Positions 25,103 to 33,605 of a stretch of DNA of 64,000 nucleotides are shown here, one piece after another. Position numbers and translations under genes: made by a program. The notes below the pieces were generated by a model that was given only the letters and a program-made list of their open reading frames with translations, was not told the origin of the DNA and did no database searches. Within the stretch, counting starts at the first letter, position 1, and each line of letters starts with the position of its first letter. This DNA is from an uncultured Poribacteria bacterium (GTDB taxonomy: Bacteria > Poribacteria > WGA-4E > WGA-3G), in the NCBI GenBank assembly GCA_951812525.1, contig OX638316.1:3776506-3840505 (forward strand). Direction: 5' to 3'.

Positions 25103-25504
25103 ATGTTAAGATTTTTTTCAAAAATTTTTGAAGGTGCTTTGAGTATCGAAAAAACATACAACCAGTGCGATAAGGCAATTAGCGATCTGCAAGCCTACAA
25201 CGAAAAACGCCAACAGGAAGGTGTCCATATCTCAGACGAGGAGAAATCCGAATTAGACGAGTTTGTCAACATTGCCATTGCGAATGCAACGCGCATCATT
25301 GATAAAGAAGGCGAACGGAATTGGCCCGGCGTGTTTCGAGAGATGCACAAAAATTTAGCCAGTATCTATCTCGAACTGGACGAACTTGATAAAGTCCGGG
25401 CAGCTTGTGATAAGTTGCAAAGTTATGGTGAAGTCGGTAGACAGGATGCTGATGAGGTACTGGAAAGCCTAAAAGAAAAAGAGGAGAATGGAGAGAGTTC
25501 TTAA
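25103..25504 (+). CDS. Small helical hypothetical protein
   Basis: A 133-residue charged, largely helical protein with a hydrophobic-amphipathic N-terminus (MLRFFSKIFEGALSIEKTY) and repeated helices around NLASIYLELDELDKVRAACDKL, reminiscent of a TPR-like pair. GGAGAAGC precedes the ATG. The BatA/vWA gene starts 38 bases downstream, so the two are likely co-transcribed. The function is unknown; a partner of the vWA membrane protein is a guess from position. Confidence 0.65.
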   Translation: MLRFFSKIFEGALSIEKTYNQCDKAISDLQAYNEKRQQEGVHISDEEKSELDEFVNIAIANATRIIDKEGERNWPGVFREMHKNLASIYLELDELDKVRAACDKLQSYGEVGRQDADEVLESLKEKEENGESS

Positions 25505-25542
25505 CGTCAAGCTCCGTCTAAAATGACGACGCGGAGGCAATA

Positions 25543-27474
25543 ATGCAATTTCTGAATCCTGCCGCGTTTTATCTGTTAGGTGTAATCCCAATCATAGTGC
25601 TACTTCATTTCCTGAAGTTGCGCCGCTACAGCTACCTTGTTCCGAGCATCATACATTGGCTATCCACTGACGAAGATCGGAGAGCCAATGTCCCGTTCCA
25701 ACGACTTCGGAACCTACTCCTTCCACTTTTACAGGTGCTTTTTTTGCTACTCCTTACGTTTAGTGTAGCGCGCCCTGTCTTGCGTAGACCTGGATTCATA
25801 CCCGGAAAGGCGATTATCATTGTTGACAACTCTGCGAGTATGTCGTCAAAGGAAATGGGACAAACGCGTCTTTCCCTCGCAAAGCAGGCTGCACTGGCGC
25901 AGATTCAGCAAATTTCTCCAGGCGGTGGGATGATGCTCATGACGACACAAGCTGCGGTTCCCACCGGTTCCGGGGAAGGGGCAGACACCTATATCCAACA
26001 AGCGTTTACAACCGATACCGAGCAACTCCGCATCGCGATAGAAAATATCTCCTCAACCCACGCACCGCGCAATCTTCGTCCTGTTTTTGATGCTGTAACG
26101 CGCTATGCCGACTCGCCGCAGGATACTGTTTTCTTTATCAGTGATACTTTTGAAGACCTGCCGAATATATCCCAGTCGCTCCATAAAGTCGCAGTAGGCG
26201 GAGATGCCGAGAATGTTGGTATCGTTCTACTCAGCGTTGATAGCATAGAAGACAGGTATGAAGTGCTGGTTCGCATCCAAAATTTCACAGATACCACCAG
26301 AGAATTCAAGGTGCAATTGGCGGTGGAAAACTCGCCACTTGATGACAGAGACGTATCTATTCCACCAGCAGAAACCAAATCAGTTCTGTTTTCGGGCAAT
26401 CCGAGCGGTTTAGAAGGAAAGGTTATCAGCGTACATCTTGGAATAGAGGACGATTTTCCGCTCGATAACGCTGCCTCGGCAATTCTGTCGGGTGTTTCAC
26501 CCTTGCGGATCCTACTTATCAGCGACAATCAGAAATCGTTACTGCCTGAGCTGTTGCGCACGTACGGGAAACATGTGGAGTTGGGTATGGTTGATCCAGC
26601 AGATTATCACGGGACTGGCGATGCGGATGTAGCAATTTTTGATGGCGGCACCGTCGCTGGACGTGAGGCTTTTGGTAGTTTCTCCGAGACTGATGCCAGG
26701 ACACATCTGGTCTTTATCAATCCGGGCAGCAATCTACCCTTCATGCAAGGAGATACTTCTTCTGTAGAAACCAATAACGGACTTACACGCGTTGTCAAAA
26801 CAGACGATTCGCATCCACTCATGGCGGGTGTATCCCTACAAGGGTTGCAAGTGCGTGAATCTATGTATCGGAACCTACCACTTTGGGGATATTCTCTTGT
26901 TGAAACGGAGAAGGGTTCATTGATATGGCTCGGCACTGAAGCGGATACGCGATTCCTTGTTTTCGAGTTTGACGCATTTAATCCAGAGATCTCTTCCTTC
27001 GCAGTGACAATACCAACGGGACCACTGTTTGTCTATCAGTGCTTGTCGTGGCTTGAGGCAGGAACCGCCACGTTTCAACCCATTGTGTTGCAAGAAGCGA
27101 GGACTCGGCACGCTTTTCAGGCGGGGGAACAGGTAATCATCGCACTAAAAAACAGGGATGCACCGTTACACGTGCAAAAACCTGATGAAACGGTGGTCGC
27201 ACTGAACAGTTCGATATTCACTGGAACGGATCAGATAGGTGTCTACACGCTCTTTGCTGATGATGGTAGGGAATTGGAACGCTTCACAGTTAATCTGCTT
27301 GACCCCGCAGAATCCGCACTTTCACATTCTAGGATAATACAAGAGGAAGAAACATCGGCAGCATTGGAGACCAACTTGCAACCAATAGCACAGGAAGTGT
27401 GGCGTTTCCCAGCGATGCTGGCGTTTGGTGTTTTACTTATTGAGTGGTGGTTTTACCATCGAGACAGATTATAA
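25543..27474 (+). CDS. BatA-type vWA-domain membrane protein
   Basis: A 643-residue inner-membrane protein. It starts with the aerotolerance/BatA N-terminal motif FLNPAAFYLLGVIPIIVLLH, followed by a second membrane segment (LLLPLLQVLFLLLLTFSVAR). A von Willebrand A domain then begins at AIIIVDNSASMSS, with the MIDAS motif DxSxS. The C-terminus has a final membrane helix (FPAMLAFGVLLIEWWF). Such proteins usually work with a MoxR ATPase and DUF58 protein; neither is present here. The gene ends just before a strong terminator. Confidence 0.85.
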   Translation: MQFLNPAAFYLLGVIPIIVLLHFLKLRRYSYLVPSIIHWLSTDEDRRANVPFQRLRNLLLPLLQVLFLLLLTFSVARPVLRRPGFIPGKAIIIVDNSASMSSKEMGQTRLSLAKQAALAQIQQISPGGGMMLMTTQAAVPTGSGEGADTYIQQAFTTDTEQLRIAIENISSTHAPRNLRPVFDAVTRYADSPQDTVFFISDTFEDLPNISQSLHKVAVGGDAENVGIVLLSVDSIEDRYEVLVRIQNFTDTTREFKVQLAVENSPLDDRDVSIPPAETKSVLFSGNPSGLEGKVISVHLGIEDDFPLDNAASAILSGVSPLRILLISDNQKSLLPELLRTYGKHVELGMVDPADYHGTGDADVAIFDGGTVAGREAFGSFSETDARTHLVFINPGSNLPFMQGDTSSVETNNGLTRVVKTDDSHPLMAGVSLQGLQVRESMYRNLPLWGYSLVETEKGSLIWLGTEADTRFLVFEFDAFNPEISSFAVTIPTGPLFVYQCLSWLEAGTATFQPIVLQEARTRHAFQAGEQVIIALKNRDAPLHVQKPDETVVALNSSIFTGTDQIGVYTLFADDGRELERFTVNLLDPAESALSHSRIIQEEETSAALETNLQPIAQEVWRFPAMLAFGVLLIEWWFYHRDRL

Positions 27475-27484
27475 TACCAAAAAA

Positions 27485-27510
27485 ATGGCGAGGTATTCCT
27501 ACCTCGCCAT
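27485..27510. terminator. Intrinsic terminator between convergent genes
   Basis: ATGGCGAGGTA-TTCC-TACCTCGCCAT is a perfect 11-bp stem with a 4-base loop, flanked by an A-run on the left and CTAATATT on the right. Placed between the vWA gene and the convergent selenoprotein gene, it can serve both strands. Confidence 0.75.
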
Positions 27511-27637
27511 CTAATATTAGTAATCAGTGTGAGAGTTGACAGCACTTGTGTACCACAACTGTTAGATTGTGGTGTCTGTATAACCCATCGCAAACTAACA
27601 GTTTACGGTACAATACTTCTGCGATAATGAGCCATCC

Positions 27638-29476
27638 TCAATTATTTATTGCACTAAGAATCTTCTGAAGTAACTGGGCTTTCGTCATCACTCCATTGAG
27701 ACGGGGTCCAACCACCTCTCCATCTTTGAATATAAGGTAAGCCGGACGTCCTCTAACCTGAAATTCGCGGATTATTCTTTGATTATCATCCATATCATAC
27801 TTCGCTACAGCAAATGTATTTCGGTGCTCTGAGGCAATTTGGGCGACAACTGGCGCCATTCTTTGACAGCTCGGTCACCAGTCGGTATAAAACTCGACCA
27901 CGACAGGTACATCTGATTGGAGGACGAGTGAATTAAATGTCGCATCGCTAACCTCAAAGGGGACACCAGAGGTCTTGTCTTCGGTAGTGAAGGTAATCTT
28001 GAGATTGGTTTCGTTACCGGCTACATCGCTAACTTTCCCTGCGATGACATAAGTGGCCCCGTTGTCAAGTTCTCTACCTCTAACCAGTTCGAGTGTGCCT
28101 TTCTGGCCTTCAACTTTGCCAAGCCAACCGGCATTGACACCTGCTGCGGTTCGCAATACGATATTGCCACTCACGTCTTCACTGAACTCGATTTCGATTC
28201 GCGCGCTGGTGTTAATCGCTTCAGGGTCAATGCTTTTGTCGCCATCTCTGACAGTGCCACCTGTAATCCTGGGTGCATCGGTGTCAGGTGTAGCAACGGT
28301 ATAAGTGAGTGTTTGGCTTCCATCCGCCCAAGTGATAGTCAGTGAGAGCGGACCTGGATCAAAGGGACCTGTAATTCTCACCTTCCTTGCAATGACTTGA
28401 GCAGTTCCAGTGCTCACTGTAAGGTCGTTTGGACGTTTGTCAAAGGTCAGGGTAATGGTATCGTCCACAGCAAGTTCCGCACCGCTTGTTGGACTTGCGC
28501 TAACGAACGCTACAGGCGGTTTGATAGTATAGTCGAGCGTTTGCGTGCCATCCGCCCAAGTGATAGTTAATGAAAGATCACCCGGATCAAAGGGACCCGC
28601 AATTGTCACGGCTTTACCAAAGGTTGTAGCAGTACCTGTATTGACTGTAACATCGTCGGGTGCCTCATCAAAAGTGACAGTAATAGTAGCATTGGGAGCA
28701 AGTTCCGCACCGCTTGCTGGACTTGCGCTAACGAACATCACAGGAGGTCTAATAGTGTAGGTAAGAGTCGCGACTCCATCTGCCCAAGCAAAGGTTAATG
28801 CGAGCGGACCTGGATCAAAGGGACCTGTGATTACCACAGTTTTGTCAGTAACTGTAGCAGTGCCTGGACTCACAGTAACGTCCTCAGGCGTGTTATCAAA
28901 AGTAAGGGTGATAGTCCCATCCACATCAATCTGGGAGTTGCTGACTGGATCGGTTCCAACAAGCGACGCGGGCGGTCTGATGGTATAGTTGAGTGTTTCT
29001 GTTCCATCTGTCCAGGTGACTGTCAAAGCGAGAGAACCCGGATCGAAGGGACCCGTGATTGTCACAGTCTCGTCAGTGATTATGGCAGTGCCTGTGCTAA
29101 CTGTAATATCACCTGGCGTGTTGTCGAAAGTAAGAGTAATAGTCGCGTTGACATCAAGCTGCGAATCAATCCCTGGATTTGCGCTAACGAACGCCACCGG
29201 TGGGCGGACGGTTTTACCCAAATTCCCTGCAACGAGCGTCAAATCAAGGATATTTACCATGCCGTCCGCGTTAACATCTGGATTTGTGCTCTGACCTTCG
29301 GTGGGTATTGCTCCGAAACGCGTGGCAATAAGCGTCAGATCAAGAATATTTACCACGCCGTCACCATTGACATCAGATGCACTCAGAGTGTCAAGATTGG
29401 CATCTTGGGCATAACTTGCTGGCATGAGTAGGAGTGTTAGACTCAGCGCAAGCAATAAGCAAATTATTTTTTTCAT
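27638..29476 (-). CDS. Exported dockerin / Ig-repeat / thioredoxin protein with in-frame TGA (Sec)
   Basis: Read through one TGA at 27877-27875, this is a 612-residue exported protein. In order it has a signal peptide (LLALSLTLLLMPASYAQ), a dockerin-type pair (DVNGDGVVNILDLTLIA and DVNADGMVNILDLTLVA), four tandem Ig-like repeats of about 75 residues that each contain TGPFDPG or AGPFDPG, a Big_5-like domain, and a thioredoxin domain. The thioredoxin active site reads VVEFYTDW-TGA-PSCQRMAPVV: the TGA (residue 534) replaces the first cysteine of WCxxC, and the second cysteine is present. After it the fold continues to the end (FQVRGRPAYLIFKDGEVVG with the cis-proline). A selenocysteine thioredoxin is the best reading; a nonsense mutation is the alternative. 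It follows the second TGA-containing gene by 37 bases. Confidence 0.8.
27842..27879 (-). promoter_or_regulatory. Candidate bacterial SECIS hairpin over the TGA of the first Sec-thioredoxin
   Basis: GGUGAC (27879-27874, containing the UGA) can pair with GUCGCC (27847-27842), and AGCUG (27871-27867) with CAGUU (27852-27848), leaving a 14-base loop. A competing 4-bp GGCG/CGCC stem places its loop about 22 bases after the UGA. Pairing was done by eye; energies were not computed. Confidence 0.4.
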
Positions 29477-29513
29477 CTATTTTCCTCTTGTGTATTAGGT
29501 TGTGATCAATATG

Positions 29514-30134
29514 CTACTCGGTTTCCTCAGTTCCTAAGATTTCGAGAATGTTTTGCACCAATTGGGTACTGGGCATTGCTCCAGCAAACCTACCTGCAAT
29601 CTCTCCATCGTTGAATACAATATAGGTAGGCGTTGCAAAAATGAGGTATTCAGTTGTTTTCTCACGTTCGCTGTTTACATCCAGTTTGACGAAACTGAAA
29701 GTTTCGCGGTATTCCAGTGCTACTGCGGCAACCACCGGTCGCATCAGTATACAAAATGGTCAGGTATCGTCTTTAAATTCTACAACAATAGGCAGTTCAG
29801 AACCCAAAACGATCTCGTCGAAATTTGCATCCGTGACCTCAAAAGGGATGCCAGATTTTCTGCCAAAATGACTCCCAACCAGTGTTAAGTCAAGGATATT
29901 CACGGTCCCGTCACCATTGACATCTGGATTTGGCGTTTGATTTACAGGGGGTGTCTCACCAAAGTGTGATGCGATGAACGCCATATCGAGGATATTCACA
30001 ACGCCGTCAGCATTAATATCAGAAACACTCAGGGAGTCAAAACCCACATCTTGTGTGTGTCCCAGGGTCAGGAGGGTCAGTGTCAGCGTTGCTGTTAGCA
30101 AAAAACAAATCAATTTTCGCATAAGTTTTTCCAT
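29514..30134 (-). CDS. Exported dockerin-thioredoxin protein with in-frame TGA (Sec)
   Basis: Read through one TGA at 29762-29760, this is a 206-residue exported protein (202 if the second ATG at 30122 is used, which gives the more typical signal peptide MRKLICFLLTATLTLTLLTL). A dockerin-type pair follows (DINADGVVNILDMAFIA and DVNGDGTVNILDLTLVG). The C-terminal thioredoxin domain reads VVEFKDDT-TGA-PFCILMRPVV, so the TGA stands where the first CxxC cysteine belongs and the second cysteine is present. The fold continues with VKLDVNSE and the cis-proline in FATPTYIVFNDGEIAG. The layout U-P-x-C-x-x-M-x-P-V-V is identical to the neighbouring gene. It starts 6 bases after the URO-D/MtaA-like gene. 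Confidence 0.8.
29729..29762 (-). promoter_or_regulatory. Candidate bacterial SECIS hairpin over the TGA of the second Sec-thioredoxin
   Basis: UGACCA (29762-29757, starting with the UGA) can pair with UGGUUG (29734-29729), and inside it UGUAU (29753-29749) with AUGCG (29744-29740) around a 4-base loop ACUG. The pairing includes several G-U pairs and was found by eye. Confidence 0.4.
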
Positions 30135-30140
30135 AAGTGA

Positions 30141-31181
30141 TTATGCTTCCGCACGGTGCCATTCTTGTACGGCTTCTGGGATTGCTTGGAGGTTCTCGAT
30201 AGTTGTCTGTAGGGGGATGGCACACTCCGGTCCAATCAGTGGAACCCCTGCCTCAAGATTTTTCGTAACTTCCGCTTTAACATCGTCGGGTTCTTTGGCA
30301 AACAACGTTTCGGGGTTGTTGATGTTTCCAACAAGGGCAATCCGCTTTTCCACGATGTCCATAGATTCCTGCGGTTCATTTTTCGAGTCGTAATGAAACG
30401 CTGACATCCCGGTTTGCGCGATGTACTCCATCCTATCAACCGTGCGTCCGCAGATATGCAGAATCAGGGGGATAGGGATACGTTCAACAAATTCGATATG
30501 GAGATCCCGAAGGTAACGCTGGTAGTATTCCCCACTGACCAAATCGCCTGTAGCGTGATCTGGAAGTGTGAGTGCATCTGCACCTGCTTCGATTTGTGCC
30601 ACACCAAATTGAACAGTCGCCTCCTTCATCCGATCGAGTGCGAGTTTCGTTTTGCCTGGATCGTCAAGAGATAGCAACAAGAAGGGTTCGACACCGAAAC
30701 AGTGATAGCCGAGCGACCAAGGTCCCATCGTTTTCCCAATTACAGCGACTTCATCACCATATTCCTTCTTTAGGATTTTAATCGCTTCAAGTACACATTG
30801 GGTATCTGGATGCGTCAAGAAATCGTCCGGGATCGCGATGTCGTCAGCATCTTCCCAGATCGGTTCGCGCATCCGAACAGTGGGCCAGTTGTCCTTCTGT
30901 TCCCATTGGATCTGGCATCCGAGCGCACTCGATTCTTGAATAATCGTGAAAACCGGCATGATAGTGTCGAATCCGAGTTCAGTGTATCCTGTCGCAGCGA
31001 GGCGCGCCATGAGTTCCGGCTCTCGATTCGCTTGTGGAAAGGGGGCATCGACGAGATCCATCAGTTCAACAGTCGCAACGGATGTAGGATTGCAAACCGG
31101 GGTACGGTCGGTCGGTTCATTGTTAAGAGCGGCAAGTACACGTTCACGACCTGTCATTGATTTGGGAGTTTGGTTTTCCAT
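30141..31181 (-). CDS. URO-D/MtaA-family methyltransferase-like protein
   Basis: A 346-residue TIM-barrel protein of the uroporphyrinogen decarboxylase superfamily. It starts GRERVLAALNNEPTDRTPV and contains NPTSVATVELMD and DTIMPVFTIIQESSALGC. It carries the HxC...C zinc site of the MtaA/CmuA methylcobamide-methyltransferase branch (LILHICGRT and GPECAIPL), unlike true HemE. It probably moves a methyl group between a corrinoid protein and a thiol, substrate unknown. GAGGGT precedes the ATG. The two Sec-thioredoxin genes follow on the same strand, the first after 6 bases. Confidence 0.82.
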   Translation of the reverse strand: MENQTPKSMTGRERVLAALNNEPTDRTPVCNPTSVATVELMDLVDAPFPQANREPELMARLAATGYTELGFDTIMPVFTIIQESSALGCQIQWEQKDNWPTVRMREPIWEDADDIAIPDDFLTHPDTQCVLEAIKILKKEYGDEVAVIGKTMGPWSLGYHCFGVEPFLLLSLDDPGKTKLALDRMKEATVQFGVAQIEAGADALTLPDHATGDLVSGEYYQRYLRDLHIEFVERIPIPLILHICGRTVDRMEYIAQTGMSAFHYDSKNEPQESMDIVEKRIALVGNINNPETLFAKEPDDVKAEVTKNLEAGVPLIGPECAIPLQTTIENLQAIPEAVQEWHRAEA

Positions 31182-31257
31182 TTTTACCCTCGATTCTATT
31201 CGTTTGAGAAATGCCTATTTACCCTAGTTTACCACGAATTTTAAAATCTCTGGGGTT

Positions 31258-31752
31258 TTATTTGTAGTCTAACGATGGGGTGTTTCTACTCAACAGCGCT
31301 GCGATGGCACATCCTAAAGCGTCTGCAGCATGACTGGGTGTAACGGGCTTTTTCATACCTAAAAGTTTTTGGGTCATTTTCATGACTTGTGTTTTGGAGG
31401 CATTGGAAACCCCAGTGACGGCGGACTTGACAGATTGAGGCGTGAGTATAACAACTTCAACATCTTTTTGAACGGCGGCGAGTTGCAAAACGCCAATCAC
31501 CTCCGCAATCGGTAAACAACTTTTTTGGTTCCGATTCCAGTAAACAGATTCTATACTAATTTTGGATGGGTTCCATTCGGTTATCAATTCCGTGACGTGT
31601 TGATAGATTTTCAAAAGCCTGTCTGGGTGAGGTGTCTTTGCATCTGTTTGGATGTTGCCGTGTGCTAAGCAGGAGAACCCACTTCCGCCGCGAGCGACGA
31701 CACCATATCCACAATTTGCTAATCCTGAGTCAAAACCGATTACGACTTTCAT
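31258..31752 (-). CDS. ruvC: Crossover junction endodeoxyribonuclease RuvC
   Basis: A 164-residue RNase H-fold resolvase of normal RuvC length. It has GFDSGLANCGYGVVA (first catalytic aspartate), SIESVYW (second acidic residue), and HAADALGCAIAAL with the C-terminal H..D pair. It cuts Holliday junctions during recombination. The first motif has serine where RuvC usually has proline (DPG), and YWNRNQKS stands for the usual FF-x-N-x-x-S/T. No ruvA or ruvB is adjacent. The Shine-Dalgarno sequence is weak. Confidence 0.88.
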   Translation of the reverse strand: MKVVIGFDSGLANCGYGVVARGGSGFSCLAHGNIQTDAKTPHPDRLLKIYQHVTELITEWNPSKISIESVYWNRNQKSCLPIAEVIGVLQLAAVQKDVEVVILTPQSVKSAVTGVSNASKTQVMKMTQKLLGMKKPVTPSHAADALGCAIAALLSRNTPSLDYK

Positions 31753-31921
31753 CTTTCAAGACCGTTCTTTCACCAGTGTGTTTTTAATGTATAACGTGGA
31801 GTTCAACAAGAAACATGGAGTTGACTTAATGGGGAGCAGTCGTCGGTTAATCGCGTATCGGTTGCTAACATTTTCACACCACAAGGTTCTATTGACTGAT
31901 ATCCGAAGACCGATAACTGTC

Positions 31922-32578
31922 TTATACCTGTTGGCTTGGAGCGGAAAGTACACCGCGTGTAGCAGTCATTTCTTCTTCTCGTAAAGTAATTCTCACGTTT
32001 GGCGCACGAGTTAGTAGGAGTCCGACGAGTGAATCGTGGGTATGTGCACAATCGAAAGCGACAGTATCACCCGCATCGGTTTCAACACTCTCCATTTCGC
32101 CCAATTTCGCCAAGCCACCTGCGATCGCTGAGATTCGCCGTGCAGCACCTCTTCCTTCGCCGTCTGTTGTAACCCGATAGATGCCATCGCCGGTCGAATC
32201 CACAGTGATAGTAAGTCGTGATTTTCTATCCAGTATGTTTAAAGGTCGCTGTTCGGCGGCGGTGTCTGATGCCAGTTTGCATGCTTCTAAAAAGACGCGA
32301 CGGCACCCAGCTTGATGTGCGCTTCCACACGGAAAATAAAGTAAACCTTCAGCTGTTTTCAGCATACCTCCAAGCGTTTGCATCGCTTGTCGCACGTTCT
32401 CAATTCTTTCAGCAGCGCCTGCAACGTGGCTATAGGTATGGACTAAAAAGAGAGGCATCTCTTTTCCGGTAGTTGTATTGACCGTTTCCTGGCGATAGAG
32501 TCCGATAGTGATGTCGTGGAAGTGCGGATCGATTGGTACGAGTTCGATGCGTCTGCCAATGTCAACGATGCGTCTCAT
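31922..32578 (-). CDS. Hypothetical protein
   Basis: A 218-residue soluble protein I do not recognise. It is rich in short beta-like segments, with FPCGSAHQAGCRRVFLEAC near residues 82-100, ISAIAGGLAKLGEM, and DTVAFDCAHTHDSLVGLLL near the C-terminus. No signal peptide or membrane helix is present. AAGGG lies upstream of the ATG. It lies 19 bases after the beta-lactamase-fold gene on the same strand, which suggests co-transcription. No function is proposed. Confidence 0.65.
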   Translation of the reverse strand: MRRIVDIGRRIELVPIDPHFHDITIGLYRQETVNTTTGKEMPLFLVHTYSHVAGAAERIENVRQAMQTLGGMLKTAEGLLYFPCGSAHQAGCRRVFLEACKLASDTAAEQRPLNILDRKSRLTITVDSTGDGIYRVTTDGEGRGAARRISAIAGGLAKLGEMESVETDAGDTVAFDCAHTHDSLVGLLLTRAPNVRITLREEEMTATRGVLSAPSQQV

Positions 32579-32597
32579 AGGGATACCCTTATGGAAG

Positions 32598-33521
32598 TTA
32601 GCGGCGTGCTAACTTGCCGCCGTATTGCTTTTCATAGATGTACTTGTAAGCTTGTTCAGAGAGTCTTCGCAAAATATAGGTGCGCCGATTTCTCCATGTA
32701 GAGAAGGATTGCCACCGATTTTTCCGATTTGTTTTCGTCCTGTCCTCGATCATTCCAATAAAAACATAAGGTCTTGGTTTGCCTTGCGGATCGCGGAGCA
32801 CTAAGATCCCACCATCTCCAACCAATCCATAAACTGTTCCTGTTTTGTTGTAAACCGCAACGGATGAAGGGATGTATGTGTGTTTGAAGATATAGTCCCC
32901 ATTTTTGAGTTTGAGGTAGTACTTCATCTTATCGGAATAAGGGAGTCTCCGCTTCCACAGTTGTAGACAAAACATACTTAGGTCCCGTGCGGAGGTCATG
33001 TTTCTATAGGTTCGTCCGCCTTGTGGGATGTATTCAACGACGCGGGTGTGTTTAAAATACGGATAGTTAGCTTGAAGTATGCGGTTCACACGTTTCGGTC
33101 CGCCAAGCAGTCGGATAAAATAATTCGTCGATGAATTTGAACTCCATTGAATCATGGCGCGCAGATGTCCTTTATTTACCGAAGTGTGCGTTTTACGTCC
33201 ATACCTCACTTCATGGAAATAAGCGAGCATGACAAAATTCTTGATGAGAGAGGCTGCCATCATTTGCCGATTTTCGTTAATGGATACCAACTTTTTATTT
33301 TTGGATATATCGTAGACAACGAAGCTTGTTCGGTCAGTTGTAGACAAAATGCGACGACTCCGCTGGCGTTTGATGTGTTTTTCAAAATTAGCTTCCAGAG
33401 GGGAGTCGATTGAACTTTGACTATTACGAGATGTTACCGCCGACAGCGTAAATATCGGAAGCAATAACCCGATGCTACAACAGATTAATAATGTTCTTAA
33501 TTTTTGTATGCTTCCGAACAT
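32598..33521 (-). CDS. Class A beta-lactamase-fold serine hydrolase (exported)
   Basis: A 307-residue exported or anchored protein of the Beta-lactamase2 family. An N-terminal hydrophobic signal (LLICCSIGLLLPIFTLSAV) is followed by the three active-site motifs: SxxK in AASLIKNF, SxN in QWSSNSSTN, and KTG in YNKTGTVYGLVGDGGILV. It may be a beta-lactamase or a peptidoglycan D,D-peptidase-like enzyme. There is no clear omega-loop glutamate of the ExxLN type, so strong beta-lactamase activity is uncertain. AAGGAAAGGA precedes the ATG. Confidence 0.82.
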   Translation of the reverse strand: MFGSIQKLRTLLICCSIGLLLPIFTLSAVTSRNSQSSIDSPLEANFEKHIKRQRSRRILSTTDRTSFVVYDISKNKKLVSINENRQMMAASLIKNFVMLAYFHEVRYGRKTHTSVNKGHLRAMIQWSSNSSTNYFIRLLGGPKRVNRILQANYPYFKHTRVVEYIPQGGRTYRNMTSARDLSMFCLQLWKRRLPYSDKMKYYLKLKNGDYIFKHTYIPSSVAVYNKTGTVYGLVGDGGILVLRDPQGKPRPYVFIGMIEDRTKTNRKNRWQSFSTWRNRRTYILRRLSEQAYKYIYEKQYGGKLARR

Positions 33522-33605
33522 GCTACTGTCCTTTCCTTTCTTATCTTTATTCTCAGCAGATGCGAGAGTAGACCGAAGTTGGAGTGTGATGTGGCGAGGC
33601 TCGAT

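Noticed and set aside
27638-27859. A separate small thioredoxin-like gene starting at the ATG at 27859
   Set aside because: It is in frame with the preceding gene, has no ribosome site, lacks the first strands of the fold, and is separated only by the TGA at the active-site position.
29514-29744. A separate small thioredoxin-like gene starting at 29744
   Set aside because: Same argument: it lacks the N-terminal half of the fold and continues the frame of the gene ending in the TGA at 29760.
30141-31181. Uroporphyrinogen decarboxylase HemE
   Set aside because: It lacks the typical HemE N-terminal RQAGR motif and has the HxC...C zinc site of the methyltransferase branch.
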